Shown: positions 11,370 through 22,870 of the stretch, in pieces
Layout: each line of letters begins with the position of its first letter
How positions within the stretch are numbered: position 1 is the stretch's first letter
Program-made: the position numbers and the translations under genes
Source: Mytilus californianus
Taxonomy: Eukaryota; Mollusca; Bivalvia; Mytilida; Mytilidae
Direction: 5' to 3'
Assembly: GCF_021869535.1 (NCBI RefSeq)
Contig: NW_026262734.1
Location: 94,183,285-94,247,284, forward strand
DNA: 64,000 bases
Notes under the pieces: generated by a model
Told to the model about the DNA's origin: nothing
What the model saw: the letters and a program-made list of their open reading frames with translations, nothing else
Databases searched by the model: none

Positions 11370-13505
11370 CACTACAAAAGTCAAAAAGTCTGAAAAGACC
11401 AGATTTTGTCTGAATTAGCATGAATTTTTACTCGACATTCTTAATTTGTCTGAATAATTTAAAAAAATTCTTGACATAGTATGAATTTGTCTAATAAGAT
11501 TCTTGATTTTTCTTGACAAGTGTCTTGACAGTATGAACATTGTCTTAAAATTTCTCGACACTTCCTGTATCATCTGATAAGAGTCTGGATTAGTCTCGAC
11601 CAATTCTTGACTGTCTTAAATTTGTCTCGATCTGTCTTGACATATTCTTGACATTCTTAATAATGTCTGAATATGTCTCGACATATTCTTGACTTTCAAA
11701 ATAATGTCTGAATATGTCTCGACACATTCTTGACAGTCTTAAATATGTCTTGACACTATCTCAACAGTATAAATTTCGCCTGAAATGTGAACAGACTTAT
11801 TCTGCACTGTGTATGACATTCTATTGCTGTTGTATACTCCTTTATTATGGCTAAACTAAACTTTGAAGAATCAAGGATTAATTTGGTATAGTAAGATACC
11901 CTTTTGGTGCAACTAAGTTGGAATACCCTGAATAATCCCCATGTAGTTTAATTTTGATTTATTTTTATTAAACATTTAAGTAATTGTTTTCACTTGGAAT
12001 ATAAGTCGAAGGTATTGACAAACAGCATTTAGATTTTTGCCGTTCGCAAAACTGCCAGTCAAATTTGCTTTACTAAAATAGGTGTCTTGTATCTCTTTTG
12101 GACCCCACAATTCATCTTTTGGGTTTGTGTGGCTAAAAAAAGAGGGGGGGGCTTTCGTTTAGGTCAAAGAATTTGTTCCCATCTTGATTCAAAAACTTTA
12201 TTCATTTTTTAGAACAACCCAAAAACATTTTTTATTCAAATTTGAGTGTTGAATTTTATAATTTTTTTATCAAAAATAAATATTTGTGATAACTCCTTCC
12301 TGAAAAGAAAAAAATATTTAGATCTATATTATGCATGTCTGTTTGAGAACCATTTCATAAGACCGATGATTTCTATAGAAATCAATGATGGGACCCATTA
12401 TAAATACATTTTTTTTATTATTCATGGAGTAGATAATAATTTTCTTTTAAGCTTTGGGAATTATTCAATTTGTTTTTATGTTAAAATAATTAACTTCATA
12501 ATTTTGATGAAGAAAATCCATTTCAATTCAATTTTTTTCATCAAAATGATGATTTTCATTTTCATCTATCAACAAACTTTTTAAATTGTAGTGGCATGGT
12601 CGGTCAACTGATAAGTTGTATGGCTGATTACAGGTAAAGCAATAACTTCTATTTGACAGTTGCATGTACTCTGGGGTGTGGAATACCTTAATTTTATGGG
12701 GAACATCCTGTCCATGTGTGATACTTAATATATTCCAACAGATGACATTACACAAATTTTTCTCCTGTTAAATGAATGATTTGTATATCATCATAATTTG
12801 CTATTTATATAAACCACATTTTGGTATAATAATTATTTACCATATCAACATTTAATATTATGAATGTAGAATGAAATATGTCTACAGTATGATTGGTTTG
12901 AATCATTTAATTTATAAGATTTAGGAATCAAAATTTGTAATTATTTAAAAACCCACATTGAAATTGTTTTATATCAACACACCCACATTTGAATTATTTT
13001 ATACTTTAGATTTCATAGCCATATTTGCATTTGTAAAAATATTTATATACCCAAATTTTCAATTATTTTACATGCCCAACTTTTATTGTTGTTGTAAAGA
13101 AGTGTAACTTGAAACAACAGTATATCATATAAAGAGAAATAAAGATTAAAGTTATATATCATGAATATTGGTCATGATTTGTAAAACTCAGAACTGTCAA
13201 GTAAATTTAAGACACGATTCAAAATGTTCAGAATATATCAAGCCATACTGAGAAAAAATAAGAATGTCGAGAATATGTCGAGAAATTTCAAGACAGTATT
13301 CAAATGTCAAGAATTTGTCAAGAAATTTTAAGACCATATTCAGAATGTCGAGAATATGTCGAGTAAATTTCATACAAATTTAATATAATTGAGAATTTGT
13401 CAAGAAAAATTAAGACACAAGTCATACTTTTGGAGAATGTCGAGTAAAAGTTCATGCAAATTAAGACAAAAACTGGTCTTTTCAGACTTTTAGACTTTTG
13501 TAGTG
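11370..13505. mobile_element. Non-autonomous CACTA-like (EnSpm) DNA transposon, 2136 bp
   Basis: The ends are exact inverse copies: CACTACAAAAGTC at 11370 and GACTTTTGTAGTG ending 13505. About 65 terminal bases match with few changes. The 3-bp sequence AAG flanks both sides (11367-11369 and 13506-13508). The surrounding tandem repeat gives an internal empty-site comparison: a neighbouring unit reads ATAAAGCTATCTTTTCAG without the insertion. Subterminal regions of about 400 bases (left) and 320 bases (right) are packed with 10-20-bp words such as TCTTGACA and GTCTCGACA in inverse orientation at the two ends. CACTA ends, 3-bp duplication and subterminal repeat arrays are the classic signature of the CACTA/EnSpm superfamily. 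The interior (about 11790-13190) shows no transposase. Confidence 0.75.
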
Positions 13506-14034
13506 AAGCTATCTTATAATTTGCCGTAATGATTTTCTTATCTATAACTTCTATTGCAATCAAAACCCCATCATTAGCAAAACAACTGTTCGTCAATGAT
13601 AATGTCTATTGACTGATATCGATCCGTTAAATTTCTTTAAGTTGCAATGATGCATGTTTGGTCGTCGCTTCCAGAACAATGACAGAACTATCATCAATGT
13701 AGTCTCTGTACGCCAATAGATGGTTCTAGCATTTCGTATCCACCAATCGAGTTGTATATCTTTTGAGTTTTGATGTTTTCCTGGTCCATCACATCTATTT
13801 TGATGAGATACTCATTTTCGGCGAAGTCACTGTACGCCGATGATTGGTTCTATCATTTCACATCTACCCTACTTAGTTTATGCTGCCACGATGATTTTCT
13901 GGACCATAGAATTTAATATTATGAGAAATACATCATCGGTGGTGAGTTCTATTACTTTTTGGGCTGCTTGTTTGTTATCTATATCAACCACACTTGCAAT
14001 AGAATGCATTAGTATTAAAAAAAACATACTATAG

Positions 14035-14200
14035 ATTCTTTATCTACGTATTCTTTAAGAACTTAAATAGTTCTCGTTTAACTTTTTTTTTTTATCTCAT
14101 TGTTTGTATTGTATTATGAAAAATTATTGATGTTGTAATGTTTATGCCCTTTGGGGCCCATAATTGGAAATAAAATATCTTATCTTATCTTATCTTACTT
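14035..14200 (+). mobile_element. 3' tail of a retroposon ending in (ATCTT)n
   Basis: A short unit with GCCCTTTGGGGCCCATAATT and GGAAATAAAAT ends in four TATCT(TA) pentamers. It interrupts the 118-bp tandem array. Such tails followed by short oligomers are typical of 5'-truncated non-LTR retrotransposons. The family is not identified. Confidence 0.5.
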
Positions 14201-14614
14201 CATATTCCGCCACCCAGTTGCATATCTAGTTGCAGTGATGATTTTCTGGGCCATCATTTCTATTGTTGTGAGACACATATCAATAGTGTAGTCACAGTTA
14301 GCCGATAGTGCGTTCGATCATTGCTATCCACCCTTTCAGCCGTTTTTTTTATAGATGCACTGACTATTTTCTTCTAGTGTGAATAGAGACCCATTATCGT
14401 TTTAATCACAGTTCACCGATTGTGCATTCATTTTATATCCAGTCATCTAGCTGTATTTTCAGTTGCAATGATGATTTTCTAATCTACCACTATAGTGTTA
14501 TTACAGACTCATCATCAGCATGGTCACTATACGTCGATGGATGATTCCATCAATTTACATCCATCCATCAATCTGTCTTTGTCTAATGTTTTATAATACA
14601 AATAAATTTAAAAA

Positions 14615-15170
14615 CAAGGAGATATGGCATTTTTGTCAATGGTACAACTATCCATCAAGACCAGGGATAATTACAGGTCACGTTTCGGGCTTCAACAATG
14701 ACAAAAATCCATACAGCATAGTAAGCCTTAAAAGGCCCCGGTATAACAAAATGTGAAGTAATCACAAAGTTAGCGGCATGATTTCTAATACAACAATGAA
14801 CAAAAAAACTATGACAGACAAACAACCAACAACAACGTTCATTGAAAGGACAGGCACATAAAATATGTGGCGGAGTTTGGTTTAAACAATATCTTATTCA
14901 ATAAATGAAACTATTCTACACAAGATAATATATTTTCAACAATAGGATCCAGAAACAAGCAACATTGCTTTTTTAAATCTGTCTCCAATTGATGACATAC
15001 AACATAATGAATTTATTTCGAAGTTTGATGTTAATGAGCGCCCAACTTATCCTCCAAACCTAAAACAGTGGTGAACATCACTACATAAGAACATACTGTT
15101 TTCATCATTTGGAAAGGTCAATTCTCATCTGGTCGGCGCAAAAATTATACGTTTGAGTACAGTCGATGTG
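14615..15170 (-). repeat. Dispersed repeat family A, diverged copy 2
   Basis: Ordered words of family A are visible (GTCAATGGTACAACTATCCATC, CGGGCTTCAACAATGAC, AAAATCCATAC, AAAGGCCCC, GGACAGGCACATA, ATGTGGCGGAG, AAACAGTGGTGAACA). A segment of about 145 bases without match (14890-15035) lies inside it. Confidence 0.6.
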
Positions 15171-15284
15171 GACACATCAATAAATGTGTAATACATTTAT
15201 AAAGGGTAAAATGTATATAAAAATAAACCATTAGAGTTGTCTTTCGTTGACTATAAGTCTCTACATAACCATATGTTAGTAACA

Positions 15285-16440
15285 TGTCCTCGCCCTATGT
15301 AAGTTACACGTCGCAATATATTAGTAACAGGCCACCATCAGTAAGTAACATGTCGTCGCCTTATGTAAGTTACTCGTCGCCATATATATTAGTAACAGGC
15401 CGACTTCTGTTAGTGACATATCGTCGGCTTATGTGAGTAAAACGTCGCTTTATGTTAAAAACACGTCGCCTTATGTAAAAACATGTCGCCTTATGCAAAA
15501 ACACGTCGCCTTATTCTAGTAACAGGGGCCTCGTTGCCGAGTGGTCAAAGTAGTTCAACTACTATATCGCTAGCCTGTAAACACTGAGGTTTTGAGTTCA
15601 AACCCCGCGCGAGGCAAGTGCGTTCGCCTCCAAATTATTTGATTTAGGATTGCCAGTTTTTCTGTCAATGTTCGGAGGTTCTCTCTGAACATTCACTCAT
15701 CAATAGAAACTGGTTGTCATGATATAACGAATAGTGCTGAAAGTGTCGTTAAACACCAACAATCAATCAATCAATCAATCAAATATTTTGCTAGTAACAC
15801 GTCACTTTCTGTTAGTTACTTGTCACCAGATTTTTGAAACACGTCATCTGAAGTATGTTATACTTCGCTAATGATAGTTACAATTCACCTTTTGTTAGAC
15901 ACACTTCACCCGGTTTGTGAAACCCTTTACCTATAAAGTTATTACATCGCCTGCTTTAAGCAACAATTCGCCTTATGTAAGTAGCACCTAATTATTTGCT
16001 AGAAACACATCGCTTTATGTTAGTTACACGTCGCCTTGTGTTAGTTACATGTCGCCATATGTTAGAAACACATCGTCTTGTGTTAGTTACATATATCTAA
16101 TGTTAGTAGCATAATGCCTTATATTACTAACACGCCGCCTTGTGCTAGTTACACGTCGCTTTATATTAATTTAGTTACACGTCGCTTTATATTAGTTACA
16201 CGTCGAATTGTAATAGTTATATGCCACCATATGTTAGTTACACATCGCCTTATGTTAGTTACACGTAGCTATTTGTTCGTTACATGTTGCCATTTGTTAG
16301 TTACACGTCGCCTTGTAATAGTTACATGTCACCATATGTTAGTTACACGTCGCCTTGTTAGTTAGTTACAGTCAGCCTTGTTTTCGATACATGTTAACTT
16401 CTGTGAGTAACACGCCGCCTTATTTAAGTACTAGTAAAAC
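15285..16440. repeat. 21-bp satellite array, copy 1
   Basis: Unit TTAGTTACACGTCGCCTTATG and variants (ATGT for ACGT, CATATG for TTATG) repeat across the region, interrupted by a SINE at 15526-15782. The left half is more degenerate. The period is a multiple of three, so open frames with the heptapeptide pattern LVTRRLM arise by periodicity. A longer, cleaner array of the same family is at 41560-42770. Confidence 0.9.
15526..15782 (+). mobile_element. tRNA-derived SINE ending in (ATCA)n
   Basis: The head resembles a tRNA of the Leu/Ser type: TTGCCGAGTGGTCAAAG as A box, and GAGTTCAAACCCC as B box. The body has GAGGCAAGTGCGTTCGCCTCC and GTGTCGTTAAACACC, and the tail is AATCAATCAATC. CTAGTAACA appears on both flanks, but that word is also part of the host satellite. 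It may belong to the V-SINE/RUDI type known in molluscs; that is not checked. A 5'-truncated copy in the same satellite context is at 41370-41556. Confidence 0.75.
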
Positions 16441-19400
16441 ATCACCTTGTCATCAACAAAATACTGTCATAAACGAATCTATTGATATTAGAAAAGTAAA
16501 CAGTCTTTATTTTCCTCAAATTGTATGTCCCCGTAGAAGGTTTCGAAAGCTTAAATATACATCATGTTCAATTTCCTTTGCAAATACTTGCAAATCCACC
16601 TATTCGATTTATTGAAGGTTATCTGCCTTAGCTACTATATTTACCCTCTCGCTTCCCCTTATTTAATTGGTTACACTTTGATTGCCAGGAATAGAGCAAC
16701 TGGACGTCTGTGACATCATAATGCCCGATGATGACGTCATACGATTATATGTCAAGTCCTGGTGACTTTTTATTGGAGACCCATTGAACAAAAAAAGATT
16801 ACATAGCATTTTTTCGATGTTTTATTTGAAAAAGATACGGCGATGAACATGTGGTTGCATAAATAAAAAATATGGACATATTTGTCCATGCGGGACAGTC
16901 GATGTGGACACATGTTCTACAGGCAGCAAGATGATCAAAAAGCATTTGTATTTTCAATACAAAATTTGGATTTAGAATTCTGCAAATCATCAAGCTGTTT
17001 TTCCTTGTAATCACAAAATGGTTAACAGTTACAGATAAGACAAAAGTTCAAAAACATGCTATGTCCAGTTCGGAATTTCAAAATATTTCGCTTGTTTCAA
17101 TCAGAATTCCAAGCATGCAGTTAGATTAGATATCTTGATGGCTTTGCGTCTCATTGAAATACATTTAATTCTTCCATAGGCGGATCCAGGGGGGGGGACC
17201 CCTGGGGGGGACCGGGCCCCCCCCCCTTTCGTGGGAAAAATTTGGTTGATTATATAGGGAATCACTGAAGCGTGACTGTAGCGGGCCCCCCTTAGGTCAG
17301 TCAGCGGGCCCCCCCCCCTTTACAAAAAGTTCTGGATCCGCCACTGTCTTCCCTGACATTGACATTGATAGACTTAAGTCATTTTAGGCCTGAATCAAAG
17401 CTTGCTATGTCTGTGTAAATTAATGCTCAGGCTAGATATTTGACATTTAGCGAATCTAGAATACTACATGTACTAATTCTAAAATCTGTCCGCTATATTT
17501 ATGATTAAATAGTACGCAAAGTAACATAATACAATATGTTGACAAATGAAAGACTTACAGTATTTGAGACAGTTATATACTACTAAAATATCTAATTAAA
17601 AAGAGACCAAAAAGAAAATCTTCGTCTCTATACCGGATACAAATTGCTTTGAAAGTCTTCAAATTGGACTCTCCGATTGATGCATATTTCATATTACCGA
17701 CTTTTGAGTCCGGAGTATATAATTTTTTGACAGTTTACCGTCACTGAGATAGGACATTTTGGTACTCGGTCAAGTAAGGGCAATCAAAAGAAGAATAATC
17801 GAAGGGTACATCAAATCTGTCGATTATTCACATACAATACCAAGACGGAGAAACGACCGACTAAATGTATACCATTTATCGCCCTTTGACTACAATATTA
17901 CGATGTCTGACGTGTACAAATAATACGATGTGGTTTGATTGCAAATAATAAAACTATCCAAAAATGACAGGATACCAGGCTAAACAGAGAGCAAAACTTA
18001 TAAAAGATCCCGAGATAAAAGTGAAAATAATAAGTTTGGTGCGTCCGTAGCTTCTCTGGATTTACCTTTATCAGGAAGGGGCAAACCGAAATATTCTTTA
18101 ATATTAAAAGCGCTGTGATAAAATATGTGAAACATTCATGACATTTCCAACGATAAAAAGGGCGTCGATAAAAGAGAGGATGAATAACCCAAGGGGTCAT
18201 TCAAAACACATAAGTCGATAAGAATATGACAATTTCGTTGAAAAAAACCCCAAAAGATTACGAAAAAACGAACAAGTCCACTATATAGAAAACTAAAGAT
18301 TGAGAAAATACGAAACTGAAAAAATGGGGCTGATCTAATATGCCTCTAAAGGATAAGCAGATCTTGCTCCACAAGTGGGATTTTTCAAAAGTATATGTAA
18401 TTAAATGTATCCGAGATTTGACTAAGGACAAGTACGACAGGACGACCTGATGAATTTATATGGTAATATATATACATATATACGGACAATGTGTAGTCCG
18501 CTGTTGATTTTGTGTGTTGTATTTTTTCTGCGGTATTTTGTCGATTCCTTTTAACATTTTTCAAATACTTTTTAATCCAACTCGACATGCATAATTTGTG
18601 ATTAATTTTCCTGTATAATTTAAAAAATTATAGTGAAACTTAAAGTAATAAACATGCTAAGCATAGAAAATAAACATTGGAAGCGCAATACCAGCCATTA
18701 TGGGTAAACAGATAATTATTGGTTGACTTACAGTACTTCTCAAATTTGTCTTTGGCATTGCCCCCCTCCCCCCCCCCCCCCCCAAAAAAAAAAAATCCTA
18801 AATAGTTCGTAAGTTTCCCCTTTCCTCTCCTTCAATAACCCAATTTCTTTTCCGTATTTAGATAAAAGTTTAAATGCACACACGCGTTTTATTTGTACTT
18901 AAAAGACATAGAAATGGGTAATCTAGTTACAATATCGTATCTAATGTGGTCTTCAATTCATACAAAAATAGACATTTATTTGGTGTAATCTGAGTCATTC
19001 TTTTAAATCCGCATTTAAAACAACACAAAATATTTTTATAAAGAAACATATCAAAACATATTTTGTTAACACATATGCATAAAGTGAGATATTTAAAAAT
19101 ACTTTTTAAAATACAAATAAATATTACAAGTTTTGAACTCATTTATCAGTATTTTGTTTATCAAATATGTATCGAAATTCACATACATTGTAACAGATAA
19201 AATTTACAATCAGATCTGTCTGTGGTCTTCTTATCGAAAAATTGTCATTGTATATGTATAAATGATATTTGTGGTTTACGTCTTTGGCATAGAAACCTAA
19301 AAAAGTGTACATATAACCGAAGTCATCAAAAGGACAACATACAATCAAAAGCTATCACCAAGTGTCTGTAAATAATGTGAAGTTCTTTATCGCCCCGAGT
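16440..19400 (+). repeat. Segmental duplication, block copy A
   Basis: Long collinear similarity to 47747-50990 begins at ACCTTGTCATCAACA and includes GACGTCATACGATTAT, TTCAATACAAAATTTGGATT, CACACGCGTTTTAT and TCTGTCTGTGGTCTTCTTAT. Part of it (17520-18850) also matches 37710-37960 plus 39865-41240. Short minus-strand open frames at 16799-17014 and 19139-19348 have counterparts in the other copies but with frame-breaking indels, so I read the block as non-coding. It leads into the C1q upstream region, now separated from it by the nested insertions at 19401-26515. Confidence 0.75.
17179..17342. mobile_element. Short MITE with GGCGGATCC termini
   Basis: It starts GGCGGATCCAG and ends CTGGATCCGCC, with G and C runs inside (GGGGGACC, GGGCCCCCCC repeated three times). 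It is 164 bases long, has no coding capacity, and is absent from the paralogous block at 48780-48850. Confidence 0.75.
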
Positions 19401-19410
19401 TTAAGGTGGT

Positions 19411-20528
19411 TGTAACAAACTCCATTTATTTATTTATATATATCTATTTCACTTAGGACTATATTTTATGTTAGGGCTTATTTTCGTTAACACCGGACTA
19501 TATAGTCAAGCAGACCTTTCATGTGTATCACGTGATTAGGCACCTATTGAAATTTCACAGGTGAGTTTGAAATCAGTCGACACATGGCCATTGAATAAAG
19601 CACACGCTTGTGCGGAGTCTAGAGTTGGTAAAAGTAGCAGTTGGGTATTATAATTGTCAGTTTAGGACATGGATATCCCAAGGCTTATTATTACAACACT
19701 CAGGTAAGACATTTTTACTTATTTATATCGTTCAATTGAGGTCTATTTTGCCGTCGAGATGATATTTCTTACTCGCGGTCCAAAATGTCGGAAAATTGCT
19801 GTATCATGCAAATGTATAGATAAAGTAAGTAATTTTTGGGTTGAATATTTATTTTGCAGGGGTTTTTAGGCCCGGTTTTGGTGTGCGTACAGCACGTAGT
19901 AAATACCGTCGACTGGTCGGTGATATATGGTGTCGGAGATACAAAGGGTATTATTAGTAATATGGTTACAACTCGATGTTTGCTGATATCAATTACAACG
20001 CCTGGAGTCGGTGAAAATATCCGTTATAAATATACAAAGAAGTCCGTTTAAATATATGTTAAACGAATCGAGCAGTCCGTGCAGTATTATGCAGTTTCAA
20101 GTCGTCATTGCTCATTGAAGTTATCATTGCAGTAAAAGTATAAAATCTAGTGCTCTTTCATCAATTTAGAATCAACCAAAAATGTGTGCAAATAGTTATT
20201 TTCTGTCCGTTTTATATTAAAAGAAATTCAAGGGGAACAACCCAAAGTTATTCTACAGTACGTGCAACGTTCAACCTTTACCGGAAAGTGTGCAGAATGG
20301 ATGGAGGTGTGCGGACTGTAATTGTTTAATTTCATTTTGTTTATTTCATAACATTATATTTAGTTCTGTTTTGTGTGTGTTTATTTAGTTACATTTGCAT
20401 GTATTCATTTCATTATTTCATTTATGTTGAATTTACTTTACTTTTGTTTTGTTTATTAAATTTATATTTAAATTTAGTTTTGTATAACATTGGCCACTTG
20501 ACAATCCAAAGAACTTAATTTCTTTACA
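19411..20528 (+). repeat. 5' LTR of Gmr1-like gypsy element
   Basis: Starts TGTAACAAAC, ends TCTTTACA, and is 1118 bases long, the same length as the 3' LTR. The GTGGT target duplication flanks the full element (19406-19410 and 26281-26285). Visible control signals are a TATA-like CTATATAG near 19498, a palindromic TCACGTGA near 19529 and AATAAA at 19594-19599. A good splice donor (CAGGTAAGA, 19702) and acceptor (TTTTGCAG, 19858) lie inside the LTR. About ten differences from the 3' LTR indicate recent insertion. Confidence 0.93.
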
Positions 20529-20529
20529 A

Positions 20530-20548
20530 TGGTGGCAGCGGTGGGATT
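20530..20548 (-). promoter_or_regulatory. Primer binding site, complementary to tRNA-Leu
   Basis: TGGTGGCAGCGGTGGGATT starts two bases after the 5' LTR. It is the complement of the 3' end of tRNA-Leu (AAG type) including CCA, as I recall that sequence. This marks the minus-strand DNA priming site. Confidence 0.7.
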
Positions 20549-20693
20549 GTCACTGTGTCAATTGTTATATTAGGAACATTGTCAAACTTACAAGAGGGAA
20601 CATTTTTGTTGAACATTTTATTTGAATTTTGTGATTATTATTTTTGTTATCATTTACATTTACTTTGATGTATTAATATTTGTATTGTGCAGC

Positions 20694-21830
20694 ATGACAA
20701 GTGGATTACCCGCTTGGGTTTCAGATTTGCTAGAGAAGGGAGAGAAGGTGGAGACATGTTTGGAACTGTTAAGAAACATGCAGGCTACAATGAGGGAAGA
20801 GCGAGCGGCAGAGAGAGAGATGAGAAAGGTAGGGATGGAAAGAGAGGTACGATTAAAAGAGTTAGAGCTTAGGGACAAAGAGCTGACACAGGGGGTAGTG
20901 CAACCCCAGGGCAAGTCAAATTTGAAGTCAAAACTTCCCAAGTTTAAGGAAGGTGACGACCCGGTTGTTTTTTTAAGGTCATTTGAGAAGTTAGTGGGTT
21001 TACATAAAATACCCAAGCCAGAGTGGGCCCTCAGATTAGTCCCTTTACTTTGTGGGAAAGCTTTAGAGGCATTTTCTAGATTGTCAGAAGAGGACAGTAG
21101 AGATTATGATAAAATTAAAACTGCTATCTTATCTAGATATGAGCTTACTGCCGAGGCATACAGAGAAAGGTTCAGAAGTGCTGGTCAATTTTCTGATGAG
21201 TCATTTAAGGAATTTGCAGTAAGACTGGTAGGGTTTCTTATGCATTGGATAGAGCGTGAAGCGATAGGCACTGATTTTGATAAATTTGTTGATTTAGTTA
21301 CTAGAGAACAGTTGATGGTAAGTTGTAGCAAAGAGCTGAAACTTTGGATCAAGGAACAAAAACCAAAAACGGTCGACGAATTGGTAGATAAAGCAGAGGC
21401 GTTTCAACAAGCTCACAAGAGTGAACAGGTAAGTTCCAAACAACATTCAGATTATACAGAGCAGTCTAAACATCAAGGTAAGAATTCCCAAAAGAAACCA
21501 AACACAGAGACTAGGACTTGTTTTATTTGTAAAAACATAGGCCATATAGCAACAAATTGTCCTGCAAGCACAAACCAATCAACAGGGGATACGTTTAAGA
21601 CAGGTAAGTTTGGTTTGTGCATACAGGCTCAGCAGGACCATAAAGTGGATGATTATATTAGTGGCGTGACTGTTAAATTGCCTGGAGTTTCATGCAATGG
21701 CAACAAGGTACAGGTACATGGACTTGATATAGTTGAAGGTGAGATTAACAGTAACAAAGTCTCTGTTTTGAGAGATACAGGTTGTTCTACTGTGTTTGTT
21801 CATAGCAGGTTTACTAATGCAGACTCTTAA
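20694..21830 (+). CDS. Gag (SCAN-like capsid, zinc knuckle) with start of protease
   Basis: I choose the ATG at 20694 (MTSGLPAW), because the frame upstream encodes only a hydrophobic artefact. Residues about 30-70 are a charged coiled coil. Residues about 153-241 (from EAYRERFRSAGQFSDESFKE to VDELVDKAEAFQQAH) have the order and spacing of a SCAN domain, the dimerisation module thought to derive from Gmr1-type Gag. A CCHC zinc knuckle (CFICKNIGHIATNC) lies at 276-289. An aspartic protease starts at DTG, residue 361. The frame ends inside the protease at TAA (21828-21830); the rest of that domain continues one frame back from 21827, so a single base is missing or gained. The product would package genomic RNA in virus-like particles. 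Confidence 0.9.
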   Translation: MTSGLPAWVSDLLEKGEKVETCLELLRNMQATMREERAAEREMRKVGMEREVRLKELELRDKELTQGVVQPQGKSNLKSKLPKFKEGDDPVVFLRSFEKLVGLHKIPKPEWALRLVPLLCGKALEAFSRLSEEDSRDYDKIKTAILSRYELTAEAYRERFRSAGQFSDESFKEFAVRLVGFLMHWIEREAIGTDFDKFVDLVTREQLMVSCSKELKLWIKEQKPKTVDELVDKAEAFQQAHKSEQVSSKQHSDYTEQSKHQGKNSQKKPNTETRTCFICKNIGHIATNCPASTNQSTGDTFKTGKFGLCIQAQQDHKVDDYISGVTVKLPGVSCNGNKVQVHGLDIVEGEINSNKVSVLRDTGCSTVFVHSRFTNADS

Positions 21831-22306
21831 CAGGTCAGACTAGAGATATTTGCTTAGCAGACGGTACGGTGAAGCAGTGTCAAGAGGTGTACATTAATGT
21901 TTCTACTCCTTATATTTCAGGGGATATTATTGCATTGATTTTAGATACACCGTTCGCAGATCTTATAGTTGGAAACTATGTGAACACATCAGTACCACAT
22001 AGTATGGATGAAGTACATGTGACACGAGGTGAAGATATTTTTGTTTCAGATGATGCTGTCCCTTGTCATGCAATTGAAACTAGATCTCAAAGGAAGAAGC
22101 AAGATGTAGAAGATAGGATGATAGACAGGACAGCAGTTCAGCGTAGTTGCGATACACCTATATCTCATTCTATAGATTTTTCAGAGATTACTAGTGAATT
22201 TAAGATTTGTGACAGGAAGCAGCTTATAAAGTTACAGAAGACAGATGAGGCCTTGAATAAGGTACGATCATATGTAGGTGAAGACCATCAAAATCATGAA
22301 TCGTAA
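21827..22306 (+). pseudogene. Pol fragment 1: rest of protease and linker
   Basis: The reading picks up directly after the frame break of the preceding segment (TGQTRDICLADGTVKQ and onward). It includes a protease-like hydrophobic stretch ending FADLIVGNY near 21978, then a low-similarity linker. An in-frame TAA at 22304-22306 ends it; the next segment resumes in the same frame one codon later, so this is a nonsense change. Confidence 0.8.
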
Positions 22307-22870
22307 TTTATGTATTATTCAGATTTACTTTATAGAGTGTATACGAAGCCAAGCGGAGAAGTTATCCAGCAGATTGTATTACCACGACAGCTGAGAGAGA
22401 CTGTTCTTTCATTGGGACACGACATACCATTAGCAGGTCATCTGGGGAACAAGAAGACAAGAGACAGAATCATGCAACACTTTTTCTGGCCAGGTATTTT
22501 TAATGATATTGCAGAGTACTGCAGGTCTTGTCCTGATTGTCAGATAGGTACATCTAAAGGTAGAGTACCAAGAGCTCCATTGATAAGCAAACCACCTATT
22601 GATGAGCCATTCCAGCGCATTGCTCTTGATTTTATTGGCCATTTACCTATAACTGATAGCAAGAACCGTTATGCTTTAGTTTGCGTTGATTACGCCACTA
22701 AATATCCAGAGGCGATTCCTTTGAAAGACCAGGAAGCTGGTACAGTTGCAAATGCTCTTATAAGTTTATTTTCTAGGGTTGGCATACCAAAGGAGCTGTT
22801 AACAGACCAAGGCAGTAACTTTATGTCAGAACTGATGGTTGAGGTATGTAGACTATTACAAATAAGTAAT
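22307..22870 (+). pseudogene. Pol fragment 2: integrase HHCC and catalytic core
   Basis: The zinc-binding region reads GHDIPLAGHLGNKKT to EYCRSCPDCQ. The catalytic core follows with the first Asp in IALDFIGHL and the second in LLTDQGSNF. After LLQIS near 22868 the frame is lost by one base; the third catalytic residue (Glu in GLCEKFNG) lies in the next segment. Integrase precedes reverse transcriptase here, the reverse of ordinary Ty3/gypsy order. Confidence 0.88.

Larger units (their letters stand above)
11100..14600 (+). repeat. ~118-bp degenerate tandem repeat, interrupted by insertions
   Basis: A unit containing AGTTGCAATGATGATTTTCT, then (G)ACCATCACTTCTATTGTGATGAG, CATCATC and a GTACGCCGATG word recurs near 11267, 13534, 13648, 13771, 13889, 14236, 14360 and 14468. 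The array is split by the CACTA-like element (11370-13505) and by a retroposon tail near 14035-14200. No coding function is seen. Confidence 0.7.

Noticed and set aside
15526-15620. Possible tRNA-Leu/Ser gene
   Set aside because: A- and B-box-like words are present, but the acceptor stem does not pair and the sequence continues into a SINE body and (ATCA)n tail.
16799-17014. Minus-strand open frame with a counterpart at 48365-48613
   Set aside because: The two copies are paralogous DNA, but indels between them break the frame, so the similarity comes from the segmental duplication and not from protein conservation.
21819-21833. Programmed -1 frameshift between Gag and protease
   Set aside because: The shift falls inside the protease domain and the sequence around TCTTAAC is not a standard slippery heptamer, so a one-base indel is more likely.
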